From SVTX01 sp045538195 (GTDB taxonomy: Bacteria; Bacillota; Clostridia; Oscillospirales; CAG-272), in contig JAZSRA010000138.1 in the NCBI GenBank assembly GCA_045538195.1, positions 48,147 through 112,146 of the forward strand: a DNA stretch of 64,000 nucleotides, given 5' to 3'. This document shows, in pieces, positions 49,355 to 57,257 of this stretch. Positions within the stretch are counted from its first letter, which is position 1. Every line of letters starts with the position of its first letter. The translations under genes were made by a program, and so were the position numbers. The notes beneath the pieces were generated by a model. The model was not told the origin of the DNA. It searched no databases and saw nothing but the letters and a program-made list of their open reading frames with translations.

Positions 49355-49383
49355 TTGCAATTTAGAAAAAAGTATGATATAAT
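49355..49383 (+). promoter_or_regulatory. Promoter of rpmB
   Basis: TTGCAA (49355-49360), 17-bp spacer, TATAAT (49378-49383). Confidence 0.72.
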
Positions 49384-49450
49384 ATCGAAGTTGCATAATG
49401 TATAAAAAATTCTATTAATAGATTGCAAGTAATTGCAAGGAGGTAAAATC

Positions 49451-49636
49451 ATGGCAAAGTGCAGTGTTTGTGGAAAAGGCGTTGTTTTCGGTCAGAACGT
49501 TTCTCACTCTAACCGTAAGACCAACAGAACTTGGAAGCCCAATATCCGTAAGGTAAAGGCAATCGTTGAGGGTACTCCCAAGACCGTTGCTGTTTGCTCC
49601 CGTTGCCTTCGTTCGGGCAAGGTTAACCGCGCTTAA
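49451..49636 (+). CDS. rpmB: Ribosomal protein L28
   Basis: The protein has 61 aa from the ATG at 49451, AGGAGG just upstream. The typical start MAKCSVCGKGVVFGQNVSHS and the KPNIRKVKAIVEG core are present, with CxxC pairs in CSVC and CSRC, so it is the zinc-binding form. Monocistronic, with a terminator after the stop. Confidence 0.97.
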   Translation: MAKCSVCGKGVVFGQNVSHSNRKTNRTWKPNIRKVKAIVEGTPKTVAVCSRCLRSGKVNRA

Positions 49637-49667
49637 TGCAGGTTAAAGGTTCATAATTACACAGATA

Positions 49668-49690
49668 GGGTGCGATTATCGCACCCTTTT
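49668..49690 (+). terminator. Terminator of rpmB
   Basis: 8-bp stem GGGTGCGA / TCGCACCC, three-base loop, then TTTT. Confidence 0.82.
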
Positions 49691-49721
49691 GCGTTTTGAA
49701 AATTTCTTCATGGAGGACAAA

Positions 49722-50429
49722 ATGTACGTTATCACAGACAACAGAATAGATAAGTCCTCCCTTCTTTCTTTGTGTCGGGAGGGATTTAAGCCTATACTCC
49801 TCCCCCCTGCAGATTATCTGCAAGCTGGCGTGGCAGGACACACGGATATGCTGATTTTTATAGGGTTTGGACGGCTTTTTTGTCATAAAAGTTATTACGA
49901 AAGCAACCGTGAGCTTATAGAGCGCATTGTAAAAATTTCGGAACTTGACTTGACACTCTCCGACGAACCGACGGATGCAAAATATCCTAATGACGTGCTT
50001 TTTAACGCGTGTCTTGTGGAAAATAAGCTTATTTGCAACGAAAAGACGGTATCAAAGCTGATACTTGAAGCGGCAAAGACGCTGAAATGCGAAGTAATAA
50101 GCATACCGCAAGGATATACAAAATGCTCGGTCTGCGTGGTATCGGAAAACGCAATTATCACGGCTGATAAGGCGATAGCGTCAGCTTGCGAGGCGGTAAG
50201 CATCGACGTTTTGACGGTTTCCGAGGGTCATATTTCCCTGCCGCCTTACAACTTTGGATTTATCGGCGGGGCAAGTGGTCTTTGCGGAAACAAGGTCTAT
50301 TTTTGCGGCGCTCTTGACTGTCATCCCGACGGAGAAAGCATCAAAAAATTCTGTGAAAAGCATAAAAAAATCGCCGTTTCTCTTTCGGACGACGAATTAC
50401 AGGATGTCGGAAGCCTATTCTTTATATAA
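49722..50429 (+). CDS. GME-fold (pentein-like, DUF6873-type) protein
   Basis: The protein has 235 aa from the ATG at 49722, where GGAGG lies seven bases upstream; ATGs before it contain the site. The segments EVISIPQGYTKCSVCVVSENAIITADKAIA, split around ITAD, and YNFGFIGGASGLCGNKVYFCGALDCHPDGE resemble the DUF6873 family of guanidino-group-modifying-enzyme folds: a repeated beta-beta-alpha propeller with an N-terminal Asp/Asn and a Cys in the pocket. No substrate is known to me. It is cytoplasmic and follows the rpmB terminator by 31 bp, so it may rely on read-through or on a promoter I do not see. Confidence 0.72.
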   Translation: MYVITDNRIDKSSLLSLCREGFKPILLPPADYLQAGVAGHTDMLIFIGFGRLFCHKSYYESNRELIERIVKISELDLTLSDEPTDAKYPNDVLFNACLVENKLICNEKTVSKLILEAAKTLKCEVISIPQGYTKCSVCVVSENAIITADKAIASACEAVSIDVLTVSEGHISLPPYNFGFIGGASGLCGNKVYFCGALDCHPDGESIKKFCEKHKKIAVSLSDDELQDVGSLFFI

Positions 50430-50506
50430 CAAAAACTATTCACCGTAGTAAGATAAACTAACAAAAAAACCAACTCATTTGTTTGAAAGAATTTTTGAAA
50501 AGGGGT

Positions 50507-50542
50507 GCGGGGGAAAACTTTTTGCAAAAAGTTTTCCCCCGC
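50507..50542. terminator. Bidirectional terminator between the GME-fold gene and rubrerythrin
   Basis: Perfect 17-bp stem GCGGGGGAAAACTTTTT / AAAAAGTTTTCCCCCGC with a GC loop, then ATTTTTTAT on the plus strand. Flank and design match the hairpin at 24456-24494. Confidence 0.82.
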
Positions 50543-50559
50543 ATTTTTTATAATATCAA

Positions 50560-51099
50560 TCAATAATTTTCTGCGTGTATCTCGAAGTAGCTCTGAGGAT
50601 GCGCGCAGGTGGGACACATCTGAGGCGCCTTAGTTCCAACTACGATATGACCGCAGTTACGGCACTCCCAAACCTTTACCTCGCTCTTCTCAAAGACCTG
50701 AGCGGTCTCCACGTTCTTAAGCAGCGCGCGATATCTTTCCTCATGGTGCTTCTCAATAGCCGCTACCATGCGGAATTTTGCCGCAAGCTCGGTAAAGCCT
50801 TCTTCTTCGGCGGTCTCTGCGAAGCCTGCGTACATATCGGTCCATTCATAGTTCTCGCCGTCAGCGGCATTTGCAAGGTTCCATGCGGTGTCGCCGATAC
50901 CTTCAAGCTCTTTGAGCCAGAGCTTTGCATGCTCCTTCTCATTGTCAGCGGTCTTCAAGAAAAGAGCCGCGATCTGCTCATAGCCTTCCTTCTTTGCCTT
51001 GGAAGCAAAATAAGTGTATTTGTTTCTCGCCTGAGACTCACCCGCGAATGCCGCAAGAAGATTAGCCTCTGTTTTTGTGCCTGCGTACTTGTTTGCCAT
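50560..51099 (-). CDS. rbr: Rubrerythrin
   Basis: The protein has 179 aa. A ferritin-like four-helix diiron domain has E-x-x-H pairs (AGESQARNKY, NEKEHAKLW, EEEGFTELA, IEKHHEERY), and a C-terminal rubredoxin domain has CRNCGHIVVG and CPTCAHPQSYFE. It reduces hydrogen peroxide in anaerobes using rubredoxin or NAD(P)H-linked donors. It pairs functionally with the flavodiiron fusion at 32421. GGAGGATGA precedes the ATG. Single-gene unit. Confidence 0.96.
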   Translation of the reverse strand: MANKYAGTKTEANLLAAFAGESQARNKYTYFASKAKKEGYEQIAALFLKTADNEKEHAKLWLKELEGIGDTAWNLANAADGENYEWTDMYAGFAETAEEEGFTELAAKFRMVAAIEKHHEERYRALLKNVETAQVFEKSEVKVWECRNCGHIVVGTKAPQMCPTCAHPQSYFEIHAENY

Positions 51100-51149
51100 T
51101 TGATCATCCTCCGTTTATTAAAATCTTAGGATATTATTCCCACAAAAAT

Positions 51150-51178
51150 ATATTATCATACATTTAAGAAATAATCAA
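51150..51178 (-). promoter_or_regulatory. Promoter of rubrerythrin
   Basis: On the minus strand, TTGATT (51173-51178), 17-bp spacer, TAATAT (51150-51155). No PerR-like palindrome is obvious. Confidence 0.6.
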
Positions 51179-51276
51179 TAGGTTTTTTAAAAAATTTTTA
51201 CCCCATAAGTAGACAATTAATAACAAAAATCACAGGGCTTTTGGCAATTGGTACATACTTATTTATTTAGCGAACA

Positions 51277-51306
51277 AAAACCGCCGACGTTTACGTCGAC
51301 GGTTTT
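51277..51306 (-). terminator. Terminator of rpsF-ssb-rpsR
   Basis: 14-bp stem AAAACCGTCGACGT / ACGTCGGCGGTTTT with one G.T pair and a two-base loop, then TTTG. It lies 12 bp after the rpsR stop. Confidence 0.8.
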
Positions 51307-51317
51307 ATTGTTACTAA

Positions 51318-51566
51318 TTAGTCAGTAATATAAGGCAGAAGAGCAACCTGACGCGCACGCTTAATAGCGGTGTTCAGCTCTCTCTGGTGTACTGCGCAGG
51401 TACCGGAAATTCTTCTGGGAAGAATTTTGCCGCGCTCGCTGATGAACTTGCGAAGCTTGCCAGCATCCTTGTAATCGATGTAAGCAACCTTGTCAGCGCA
51501 GAAGATACATACCTTTTTTCTCTTTGCACGCATAGCAGGGCGTGCAGGACGAGTATTCTCAGTCAT
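51318..51566 (-). CDS. rpsR: Ribosomal protein S18
   Basis: The protein has 82 aa. Core KKVCIFCADKVAYIDYKDAGKLRKFISERGKILPRR, split around DYKD, is diagnostic and includes the CxxC seen in some bacterial S18. The standard order rpsF-ssb-rpsR is kept. GGAGG precedes the ATG. Confidence 0.97.
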   Translation of the reverse strand: MTENTRPARPAMRAKRKKVCIFCADKVAYIDYKDAGKLRKFISERGKILPRRISGTCAVHQRELNTAIKRARQVALLPYITD

Positions 51567-51607
51567 CTTATGAAATCCTCCAATTTAAAATTTTAGTTGA
51601 CGGCGAC

Positions 51608-52072
51608 TCAGAAAGGAAGATCGTCGTCGGTCTTGATCTCCTCAAACTTGGGAGCAGCTCCCGCAGGTGTGGAGAAAGAGGGTGTGGAACCACCGAAAGC
51701 GTCGGAATCGTCTCCACCAAAGGAGTTTCCGGACTCAGCGCGGCTGTCAACAAACATAACCTCATCAGCAACGATGTCGGTTCTGTAGTGCTTTGCGCCC
51801 TGCTGATCGGTCCATGTGCTGTTCTGGATAGTACCAACTACGCATATGGACGATCCTTTTCTGAAGTAACGGGAAACGAACTCAGCGGTCTGTCTCCATG
51901 CTGTTACGTTGAAAAAGTCTGTTTCACTCTGCTGAGCGGAGTTCTTTGTGTATCTGCGGTTAACCGCAATGCTAAAGGATACGACAGCGATGCCACTCTG
52001 TGTAGTCTTAAGCTCGGGATCCGCGGTAAGTCTTCCGCCGAGAATGACCTTGTTAAAATTAAAATTAGCCAT
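51608..52072 (-). CDS. ssb: Single-stranded DNA-binding protein
   Basis: The protein has 154 aa. The OB fold covers about 1-108 (NKVILGGRLTADPELKTTQSG ... DFFNVTAWRQTAEF ... GSSICVVGTIQNSTW). A Gly/Ser/Pro-rich linker follows, and the acidic partner-binding tip DDDLPF ends the protein. Placed between rpsF (25 bp) and rpsR (41 bp). Confidence 0.97.
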   Translation of the reverse strand: MANFNFNKVILGGRLTADPELKTTQSGIAVVSFSIAVNRRYTKNSAQQSETDFFNVTAWRQTAEFVSRYFRKGSSICVVGTIQNSTWTDQQGAKHYRTDIVADEVMFVDSRAESGNSFGGDDSDAFGGSTPSFSTPAGAAPKFEEIKTDDDLPF

Positions 52073-52097
52073 AATAGTCCTTCCCTTTCAGTCTGGA

Positions 52098-52493
52098 TTA
52101 TTCAGCGTCTGCTTCGGTAGCTGCAACTTCTTCTGCAACAACTGCTTCAGCAACAACTTCTTCTGCAACGATCTCTTCCTTGACAGTTGCAACAGGCTCG
52201 AAATCAAGCTTAACTGTCATGGAGCGCATGATGGACTCGTCGATGTTGAAAAGACGGTCAAGCTCTGCGAGGAAAGATGCAGGGGACTTGTGAGTTACAA
52301 CGGTGTAGTAACCCTCGTTCATATCGTTGATGGGATATGCAAGACGACGCTTGCCCCACTCTGCGACCTCAACGATCTCACCGTTGGAACCAATCAAACC
52401 TGTGAACTTGTTTACAGTAGCCTTTGTAGCCTCCTCACCGTTAGAAAGATCGGTGATGAACAGAGTTTCATAAGAATTGATGATGTTTTCCAT
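52098..52493 (-). CDS. rpsF: Ribosomal protein S6
   Basis: The protein has 131 aa. S6 fold in the first 95 residues (MENIINSYETLFITDLSNGE ... WGKRRLAYPINDMNEGYYTVV). A C-terminal extension of about 30 residues is a low-complexity Glu/Val/Ala repeat (EEIVAEEVVAEAVVAEEVAA), longer than in model organisms. It heads the operon and carries a structured leader. GGGAGGT precedes the ATG. Confidence 0.96.
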   Translation of the reverse strand: MENIINSYETLFITDLSNGEEATKATVNKFTGLIGSNGEIVEVAEWGKRRLAYPINDMNEGYYTVVTHKSPASFLAELDRLFNIDESIMRSMTVKLDFEPVATVKEEIVAEEVVAEAVVAEEVAATEADAE

Positions 52494-52590
52494 GTTTTAT
52501 TACCTCCCTATGGACTTTATATCGACCGCGCTATGTCTTTTTGCGCGGTAGAGAGACGGCCGTGGGCATCACAGACCGTACCGAGAAGAA
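52494..52590 (-). promoter_or_regulatory. rpsF leader, candidate S6:S18 autoregulatory RNA
   Basis: The minus-strand leader folds into ACCGCGC / GCGCGGT (11-nt loop) next to a CGGTC / GGCCG helix with unpaired CC and CCG tracts. Leaders of rpsF operons in many bacteria carry an S6:S18-binding motif with a conserved bulged CCG. The match is plausible but was not tested against the covariance model. Confidence 0.35.
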
Positions 52591-52619
52591 ATTATACCAC
52601 AAATTATATATTTTGTCAA
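52591..52619 (-). promoter_or_regulatory. SigA-type promoter of rpsF-ssb-rpsR
   Basis: On the minus strand, TTGACA (52614-52619), 17-bp spacer, TATAAT (52591-52596), with an extended TGG-TATAAT. Confidence 0.83.
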
Positions 52620-52715
52620 GCGATTAGAAAAAACAATTGTAAACTTTTTATTAATTGAGGCGCAAAAATACAGTAACTTACCAATTATTACTCAAATAAA
52701 TTTAATTGGTATGAC

Positions 52716-52890
52716 TTGCGTTGGCACGCCACCGTCGCTGGTCGTGTGCTATTTGGGAAACGCGACTTGAACTTGCGGCGCACAACCGTGGAACCCCCAA
52801 AGCTCGGCAAGCTCGCTTCGGGGAACCCCCGACCCCCCTCTGCACTCCGCGCAGGGCGTGGTATCGACCGCGAAATTCAAAAGCTGCATT
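52716..52890. other. GC-rich intergenic stretch with partial tRNA-like sequence
   Basis: This stretch is richer in G and C than its flanks and contains ACTTGAACTTGCGGC, the same 15 bases as the T-arm side of the nearby tRNA-Pro. No complete cloverleaf could be drawn. Open frames run through it in two phases without a ribosome site, and their products (Arg/Pro-rich) look spurious. It may be debris of a former tRNA or of an interspersed repeat. Confidence 0.4.
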
Positions 52891-52898
52891 TAAACAAA

Positions 52899-52934
52899 AA
52901 TAAAGCCGTCGGGCTAACGCCCAACGGCTTTATT
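52899..52934 (-). terminator. Terminator of tRNA-Pro
   Basis: AATAAAGCCGT / ACGGCTTTATT outer stem with an inner GGGC / GCCC, abutting the encoded CCA end of the tRNA and running into TTTTTG on the minus strand. Confidence 0.8.
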
Positions 52935-53010
52935 TGGTCTGAGTGACAAGACTTGAACTTGCGGCCTCTACCACCCCAAGGTAGCGCGCTACCAGCTGCG
53001 CCACACCCAG
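52935..53010 (-). tRNA. tRNA-Pro (anticodon GGG)
   Basis: 76 nt with the CCA encoded. Acceptor CTGGGTG / CACTCAG (one G.T), D-stem GCGC / GCGC, anticodon stem CTACC / GGTAG with loop TTGGGGT giving GGG at 34-36, a five-base variable loop (AGGCC) and T-loop TTCAAGT. It reads CCC and CCU. It has its own promoter and terminator. Confidence 0.95.
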
Positions 53011-53045
53011 AAACCTATTTATTGTCGTATCTCGACGACTTGAAC

Positions 53046-53074
53046 ATTATACCACAACAAAAACGCTTTGTCAA
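53046..53074 (-). promoter_or_regulatory. SigA-type promoter of tRNA-Pro
   Basis: On the minus strand, TTGACA (53069-53074), 17-bp spacer, TATAAT (53046-53051), with TGG directly before the -10. Confidence 0.83.
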
Positions 53075-53169
53075 TACCTTTTTTGAAAATTCTTCAAAAA
53101 AACTTTTCTGTATTTTTTGTTTAATTCTTGCACTTTTAATTTTGGTGTTTTACTCACCGATCGACTTTG

Positions 53170-53207
53170 AAAAACACCGACGGATACGGTATCCCGTCGG
53201 TGTTTTT
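53170..53207 (-). terminator. Terminator of the 53222 gene
   Basis: 14-bp stem AAAAACACCGACGG / CCGTCGGTGTTTTT with a ten-base loop, 14 bp after the stop. Confidence 0.8.
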
Positions 53208-53221
53208 CATGTCAGACCAGA

Positions 53222-54154
53222 TTACTTTTTCTTCTTTTCCTTTTCCTTGGCGCGCTTGTCGTTGATTATCTTCATGTGTTCGGCGGTGATAAGCTCAACC
53301 CCGTTTTCTCTCGCCCAATCAACACATCCGCGAAGAACCAAAGGCAGGAACACGCGCGGAACCGCAAGGACGGTTTCAAGAGCCTCGTCGGTGAATTTGA
53401 TCTTATCGTCAACGCGGTCTGCGGCGTAGCGGACGGAAGCCAAAGACGCCTTACGCATCTGAAGCAGCTCGGCTCTCATCTTGGTCTTTCTGTGGAACCA
53501 GAAATTTTTGGAGTCACGGTAGCCGTAGTCTACAGGGAGAGGCGGAAAATCCTTTGCTCTGACTCCGTTGATTATAGCGTCGCTATACTTTTTCTTCATA
53601 AGGATCTTGTCAATACGAAGAATAAAGTGCGCGCCGAATTTACTGGTTATTCCGTTAAAATCATGATATGGACCCTCGTAGCCGTTAAGCTCTCCGGGAA
53701 GATCCTTGTCCGCCCCGTCAAGCTCTCTCATCCAAGTACATTCGATAGCCTCGATAGCATCGGTAAGAACCATAGGTCTTGCCTCGCCCGTTTCCTCCTC
53801 GATCATGCTCTTTTCAAGCTTGAAATTGCACTTGGGCATCTTTTCCTCAGGCTTGTCTCCGGGCCATGAAAGCTTTACCGCCTCTTTAAATGTTGCGGGC
53901 TTATCGTCTATAAAATTGAGAGCGCATTTACCGTTGCGAAGTATGTTCTGTGCGGTGTTGGAGGAGTTTCTGCAACAAAGGAGCATAGCGTAATAGTCCT
54001 TTCCCGCAACGTAATAAGGCTGAACCAAGGAGTATGGTCCTAAATTGGTAGTTCCGTCCTCACAAATGGTGCTGATTATTACGGTAGGCATTGGAAAGAA
54101 CAAAGAGGTCTGATAAAAATTGTCTACAATTCTTAAATTTTCAAAGCTACTCAT
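53222..54154 (-). CDS. Flavin reductase-like (FMN split-barrel) protein with C-terminal helical extension
   Basis: The protein has 310 aa. The first 200 residues fit the flavin reductase-like fold: FPMPTVIISTICEDGTTNLG, SLVQPYYVAGKDYYAMLLCC and NTAQNILRNGKCALNFI are the usual substrate/FMN strands. The last 80 residues (FTDEALETVLAVPRVFLPLVLRG, split around LAVP, then CVDWARENGVELITAEHM) resemble the small PCP_red domain found at the end of some redox proteins, and a lysine-rich tail KEKEKKKK follows. The physiological flavin or electron partner is unknown. It has its own promoter, divergent from the DUF308 gene. Confidence 0.78.
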   Translation of the reverse strand: MSSFENLRIVDNFYQTSLFFPMPTVIISTICEDGTTNLGPYSLVQPYYVAGKDYYAMLLCCRNSSNTAQNILRNGKCALNFIDDKPATFKEAVKLSWPGDKPEEKMPKCNFKLEKSMIEEETGEARPMVLTDAIEAIECTWMRELDGADKDLPGELNGYEGPYHDFNGITSKFGAHFILRIDKILMKKKYSDAIINGVRAKDFPPLPVDYGYRDSKNFWFHRKTKMRAELLQMRKASLASVRYAADRVDDKIKFTDEALETVLAVPRVFLPLVLRGCVDWARENGVELITAEHMKIINDKRAKEKEKKKK

Positions 54155-54191
54155 AAATAGAATCTCCTTAAAAAGTAATATTTACATATTT

Positions 54192-54220
54192 ATTATATCA
54201 TAGAGAGACGTTTTTTTCAA
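54192..54220 (-). promoter_or_regulatory. Promoter of the flavin reductase-like gene
   Basis: On the minus strand, TTGAAA (54215-54220), 17-bp spacer, TATAAT (54192-54197). Confidence 0.78.
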
Positions 54221-54283
54221 GTGCTTTAAAAATTCATTTTTCTCTTTTTATCGATATTTCATTCCATTTTTTTAAGAAATTCG

Positions 54284-54312
54284 TTGACAAAATTCCGTCA
54301 CCATGATATAAT
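54284..54312 (+). promoter_or_regulatory. SigA-type promoter of the DUF308 gene
   Basis: TTGACA (54284-54289), 17-bp spacer, TATAAT (54307-54312). Confidence 0.82.
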
Positions 54313-54346
54313 ATTAATGAAAATTTTCAGAAAGGAGATCTGAATT

Positions 54347-54811
54347 ATGGCAAAGAAAAATTTTTTTGACACCAACCTTTTCTCTTCAATACTCTACATC
54401 ATCCTCGGTGTGCTTTTGATGGTATTCCCCGGTGAGGCTCTCAGCTGGGCTATGACTATTGCGGGCATTTTCTTTATCATCTCGGGTGTTCTCGAATTGA
54501 TTAAGAAGAATTGGTTCGGCGGCGCTATAAGCCTTATCATCGGTATCGTTATCCTCGTTCTGGGCTGGACACTTGTATGGTTAGTGCTTTTGGTTCTCGG
54601 TGTTCTTGTTGCTATCAAGGGTATTATCGCTCTTATCGACGCACTTAAGAGAAGCAAGAAGAACTTCTTGAGCATTCTGTTCGCTATACTTACCATAGTC
54701 GTGGGTATCGTTATTGCATTCGGTAACGCTCTTCCTATAGTCGTTATCGTTGCCGGCATACTTCTTGTAATCAACGGCGTACTTGGTCTTGTTTCCGCAC
54801 TTAAGAAGTAG
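54347..54811 (+). CDS. DUF308 (HdeD-like) membrane protein
   Basis: The protein has 154 aa with about six short membrane helices in three similar pairs: ILYIILGVLLMVFPG, MTIAGIFFIISGVLELIKK, AISLIIGIVILVLGW, LVLLVLGVLVAIKGIIALI, ILFAILTIVVGIVIAFG and IVIVAGILLVINGVLGLVSA. This is the HdeD/DUF308 layout. In enterobacteria HdeD is linked to acid stress; the role in clostridia is not known. AAAGGAG precedes the ATG. Monocistronic, with a palindromic terminator. Confidence 0.88.
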   Translation: MAKKNFFDTNLFSSILYIILGVLLMVFPGEALSWAMTIAGIFFIISGVLELIKKNWFGGAISLIIGIVILVLGWTLVWLVLLVLGVLVAIKGIIALIDALKRSKKNFLSILFAILTIVVGIVIAFGNALPIVVIVAGILLVINGVLGLVSALKK

Positions 54812-54835
54812 TTTTGATTTTACAAGCCAAAAACA

Positions 54836-54865
54836 TCCTCCTTTGCAAATATTTGCAAAGGAGGA
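54836..54865. terminator. Bidirectional palindromic terminator between DUF308 and GH3 genes
   Basis: 30-bp perfect palindrome (arm TCCTCCTTTGCAAAT) with ATTTTTATA on the plus side and TGTTTTTGG on the minus side. Confidence 0.82.
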
Positions 54866-54869
54866 ATTT

Positions 54870-57191
54870 TTATATAAAATTTGCAAGTCCCACTATAAAA
54901 CGTGACAGATATCCGTTCAATGCGCCTCCGCTGCATATCTCCAGCGAGCGTATCGGGTTGTCGGTAACGCTTATTAGCATCATTCTATACGTGGGATCGG
55001 TCTTTGCTTTTTTCCCTCCGTACCGAACACATAAAAACAGTTCAACCGCCTTATAAACTAACTTCATAAAGAGCGAGCCGTTCTTCATCTCGGAGATCGT
55101 ACTGCTAAGATCATACTCTCCTTTTCGTTTTTCGGTCTCAACAGGCACGGAGCGTCCCATAAGTTTTTCCCAGTCCTCTCGGGTGGGTTTGCCCGAAAGC
55201 GTAGCGTATGCGGTGTCGCGCAGACCTTCGGGAGTTTCTACCGTCTCACCCGAGACGGATATTTCGGCTCTTGCTTTAATATCCTCGCTTGACGAGCCTA
55301 TCTCTATTCCGTAAATACCCGCAGGAACTTTCCAGCTGTCCTGCCACACGGCAAAGCTTCTGTCGTCAAGTGCAAATCTGACTGTTCTGCTCTCCCCCAC
55401 GTCAAGCTCTATTCTCTCAAAGCCTTTAAGCTCGCGTTTGGGTCTGAAAATGCCGTTTCTCGGCGGAACGACGTAAAGCTGAACTACCTCCGCTCCCCGT
55501 CTGTCGCCCGTGTTTTTGACCGTAACCGAAACGTTTTCTCCGTCGGTCTCAATTCCGCTATATTCAAATTTTGTATAAGATAGCCCGTGTCCGAAGGGGT
55601 ATAGGACGGGGACGTTTGCCGTCGAGTAATAACGGTATCCTACGAACACGCTCTCACGGTATTGGGGGTTCTTTTGACCAAACGTGTCGGAAGAAATGAC
55701 ATCGGAATATTTCATCGGCCAGCTTTCGGTCAGCTTTCCCGAGGGACATGCTCTGCCCGTCAGCAGATCTGCCGCAGCCTCTCCTCCGCCTTGACCCGAA
55801 AGTCCCATATAAAGTATCGCCTTGACCTTATCCGCCCAAGGAAGCTCCATAGCTCCTCCGCCAAATAAGACAACGACGGTGTTCTCGTTCACCTCGGCAA
55901 CTCTTTCGACAAGGAGATCGTACTCTCTTGGCAGACGCAGATGCTCACGGTCAAACGCCTCGGATTCATAGCTTTCGGGCAAGCCGACCGCTATTACCGC
56001 TACTTTTCGGTTTTTAGCCGCCTCTGCCGCCGCCTTGATCTCTATCTCACAGATATTTCCCTGCTCGTCTCCGCAGGGCAGACAGAGAGACTTTGGCATA
56101 GCATCAGCAAGGCTTGTCAGATTGGTGGGGTTGATATGACTGCTTCCGCTTCCCTGATACCTCGGGTTTTCCGCCATGCGACCAATGATCACCGCATCGG
56201 ATTCATTAAGCGGAAGAATATTTTCTTTGTTTTGTAAGAGAACCGCACCCTGCTCCGCTATCTTGCGCGCAAGCGCGTGATGAGCCTCGACATCAAAGGA
56301 TTCTCTTTTTATTTTTTGTCCTCTTTCGGTCAACGCAAGAATACGGGAAACGCTTTCGTCAATATATTTTTCTTCAAGCTCACCTCGTCTGACCGCTCTT
56401 TCGGTCGCCTTGTGCATATATTTTGAGCCGCCCGGCATATTCAGGTCGCACCCTGCCTCAAACGCCTTTATCCTGTCGTTAAGCGCTCCCCAGTCGGTGA
56501 TAACCACGCCCGAAAATCCCCATTCGTTACGCAAAACGTCGGTCAATAGCCAACGGTTATCCGAAGCGTAGACGCCGTTTATTTTGTTATAGGAACACAT
56601 AACGGTGTTCGTCCTGCCCTCCTTGACGGCCATCTCAAATGGGGTGAGATATATTTCGCGGAGCGTCCTCTCGTCAAGCATACTGTCACTGCTCTGTCTT
56701 TTATATTCCTGACTGTTGACGGCAAAATGCTTGACGCAAGCCGAAACTCCGTCAACACTCTGAACACCCTTTATAAATGACGCCGCCATATATCCCGACA
56801 GAAACGGATCCTCGGATATATATTCAAAATTTCTTCCGCAAAGCGGATTTCTTTTAACGTTACAACCGGGACCAAGCACCACCGAAACACCTGCGGCGGA
56901 GGCTTCAAGTCCGATAGCTCTGCCCTCGGCTTCGTAAAGCTCACGGTTCCACGTAGCGCCTGCGGTCACCGCGGCAGGAAAGCAGGTTGACGGCAAAGAC
57001 TTGTTGATACCAAGCATATCTCCCTCGTTCACCTGAGAACGCAATCCGTGAGGTCCGTCCGACATTTTTATGCTGTCTATACCAAGACGGGGGAGCTTTT
57101 TCGTATTCCAGAAATCCTTTCCCGTACAAAAGGATATTTTTTCTTTAAGCGTCATTTCTTCAACCTTTTTATTTATTTTCAAACCTCTCAC
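54870..57191 (-). CDS. Glycoside hydrolase family 3 beta-glycosidase
   Basis: The protein has 773 aa. GH3 barrel with EKISFCTGKDFW, KMSDGPHGLR, CNVKRNPLCGRNFEYISEDP, KHFAVNSQE and the nucleophile region VITDWGALND, then the alpha/beta sandwich (NRKVAVIAVGLPESYESEAFDRE) and a C-terminal fibronectin-III-like domain after GHGLSYTKFEYSG. There is no signal peptide, so it should hydrolyse imported oligosaccharides (beta-glucosidase or xylosidase type; the sugar cannot be fixed by eye). The start is a GTG at 57191; TTG at 57182 or ATG at 57155 are alternatives. A weak promoter lies upstream. Confidence 0.93.
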   Translation of the reverse strand: MRGLKINKKVEEMTLKEKISFCTGKDFWNTKKLPRLGIDSIKMSDGPHGLRSQVNEGDMLGINKSLPSTCFPAAVTAGATWNRELYEAEGRAIGLEASAAGVSVVLGPGCNVKRNPLCGRNFEYISEDPFLSGYMAASFIKGVQSVDGVSACVKHFAVNSQEYKRQSSDSMLDERTLREIYLTPFEMAVKEGRTNTVMCSYNKINGVYASDNRWLLTDVLRNEWGFSGVVITDWGALNDRIKAFEAGCDLNMPGGSKYMHKATERAVRRGELEEKYIDESVSRILALTERGQKIKRESFDVEAHHALARKIAEQGAVLLQNKENILPLNESDAVIIGRMAENPRYQGSGSSHINPTNLTSLADAMPKSLCLPCGDEQGNICEIEIKAAAEAAKNRKVAVIAVGLPESYESEAFDREHLRLPREYDLLVERVAEVNENTVVVLFGGGAMELPWADKVKAILYMGLSGQGGGEAAADLLTGRACPSGKLTESWPMKYSDVISSDTFGQKNPQYRESVFVGYRYYSTANVPVLYPFGHGLSYTKFEYSGIETDGENVSVTVKNTGDRRGAEVVQLYVVPPRNGIFRPKRELKGFERIELDVGESRTVRFALDDRSFAVWQDSWKVPAGIYGIEIGSSSEDIKARAEISVSGETVETPEGLRDTAYATLSGKPTREDWEKLMGRSVPVETEKRKGEYDLSSTISEMKNGSLFMKLVYKAVELFLCVRYGGKKAKTDPTYRMMLISVTDNPIRSLEICSGGALNGYLSRFIVGLANFI

Positions 57192-57217
57192 CGCCTTTCG
57201 TCTGTTATTTCCATTTG

Positions 57218-57246
57218 ATTATACCACATAAAAACGCTATTAGCAA
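57218..57246 (-). promoter_or_regulatory. Promoter of the GH3 gene
   Basis: On the minus strand, TTGCTA (57241-57246), 17-bp spacer, TGG-TATAAT (57218-57223). Confidence 0.6.
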
Positions 57247-57257
57247 CCGTTTAACGC

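Noticed and set aside
52716..52946. Overlapping open frames in the GC-rich block beside tRNA-Pro
   Set aside because: The longer frame runs into the tRNA terminator and tRNA end; products are Arg/Pro-rich, without start signals or family resemblance.
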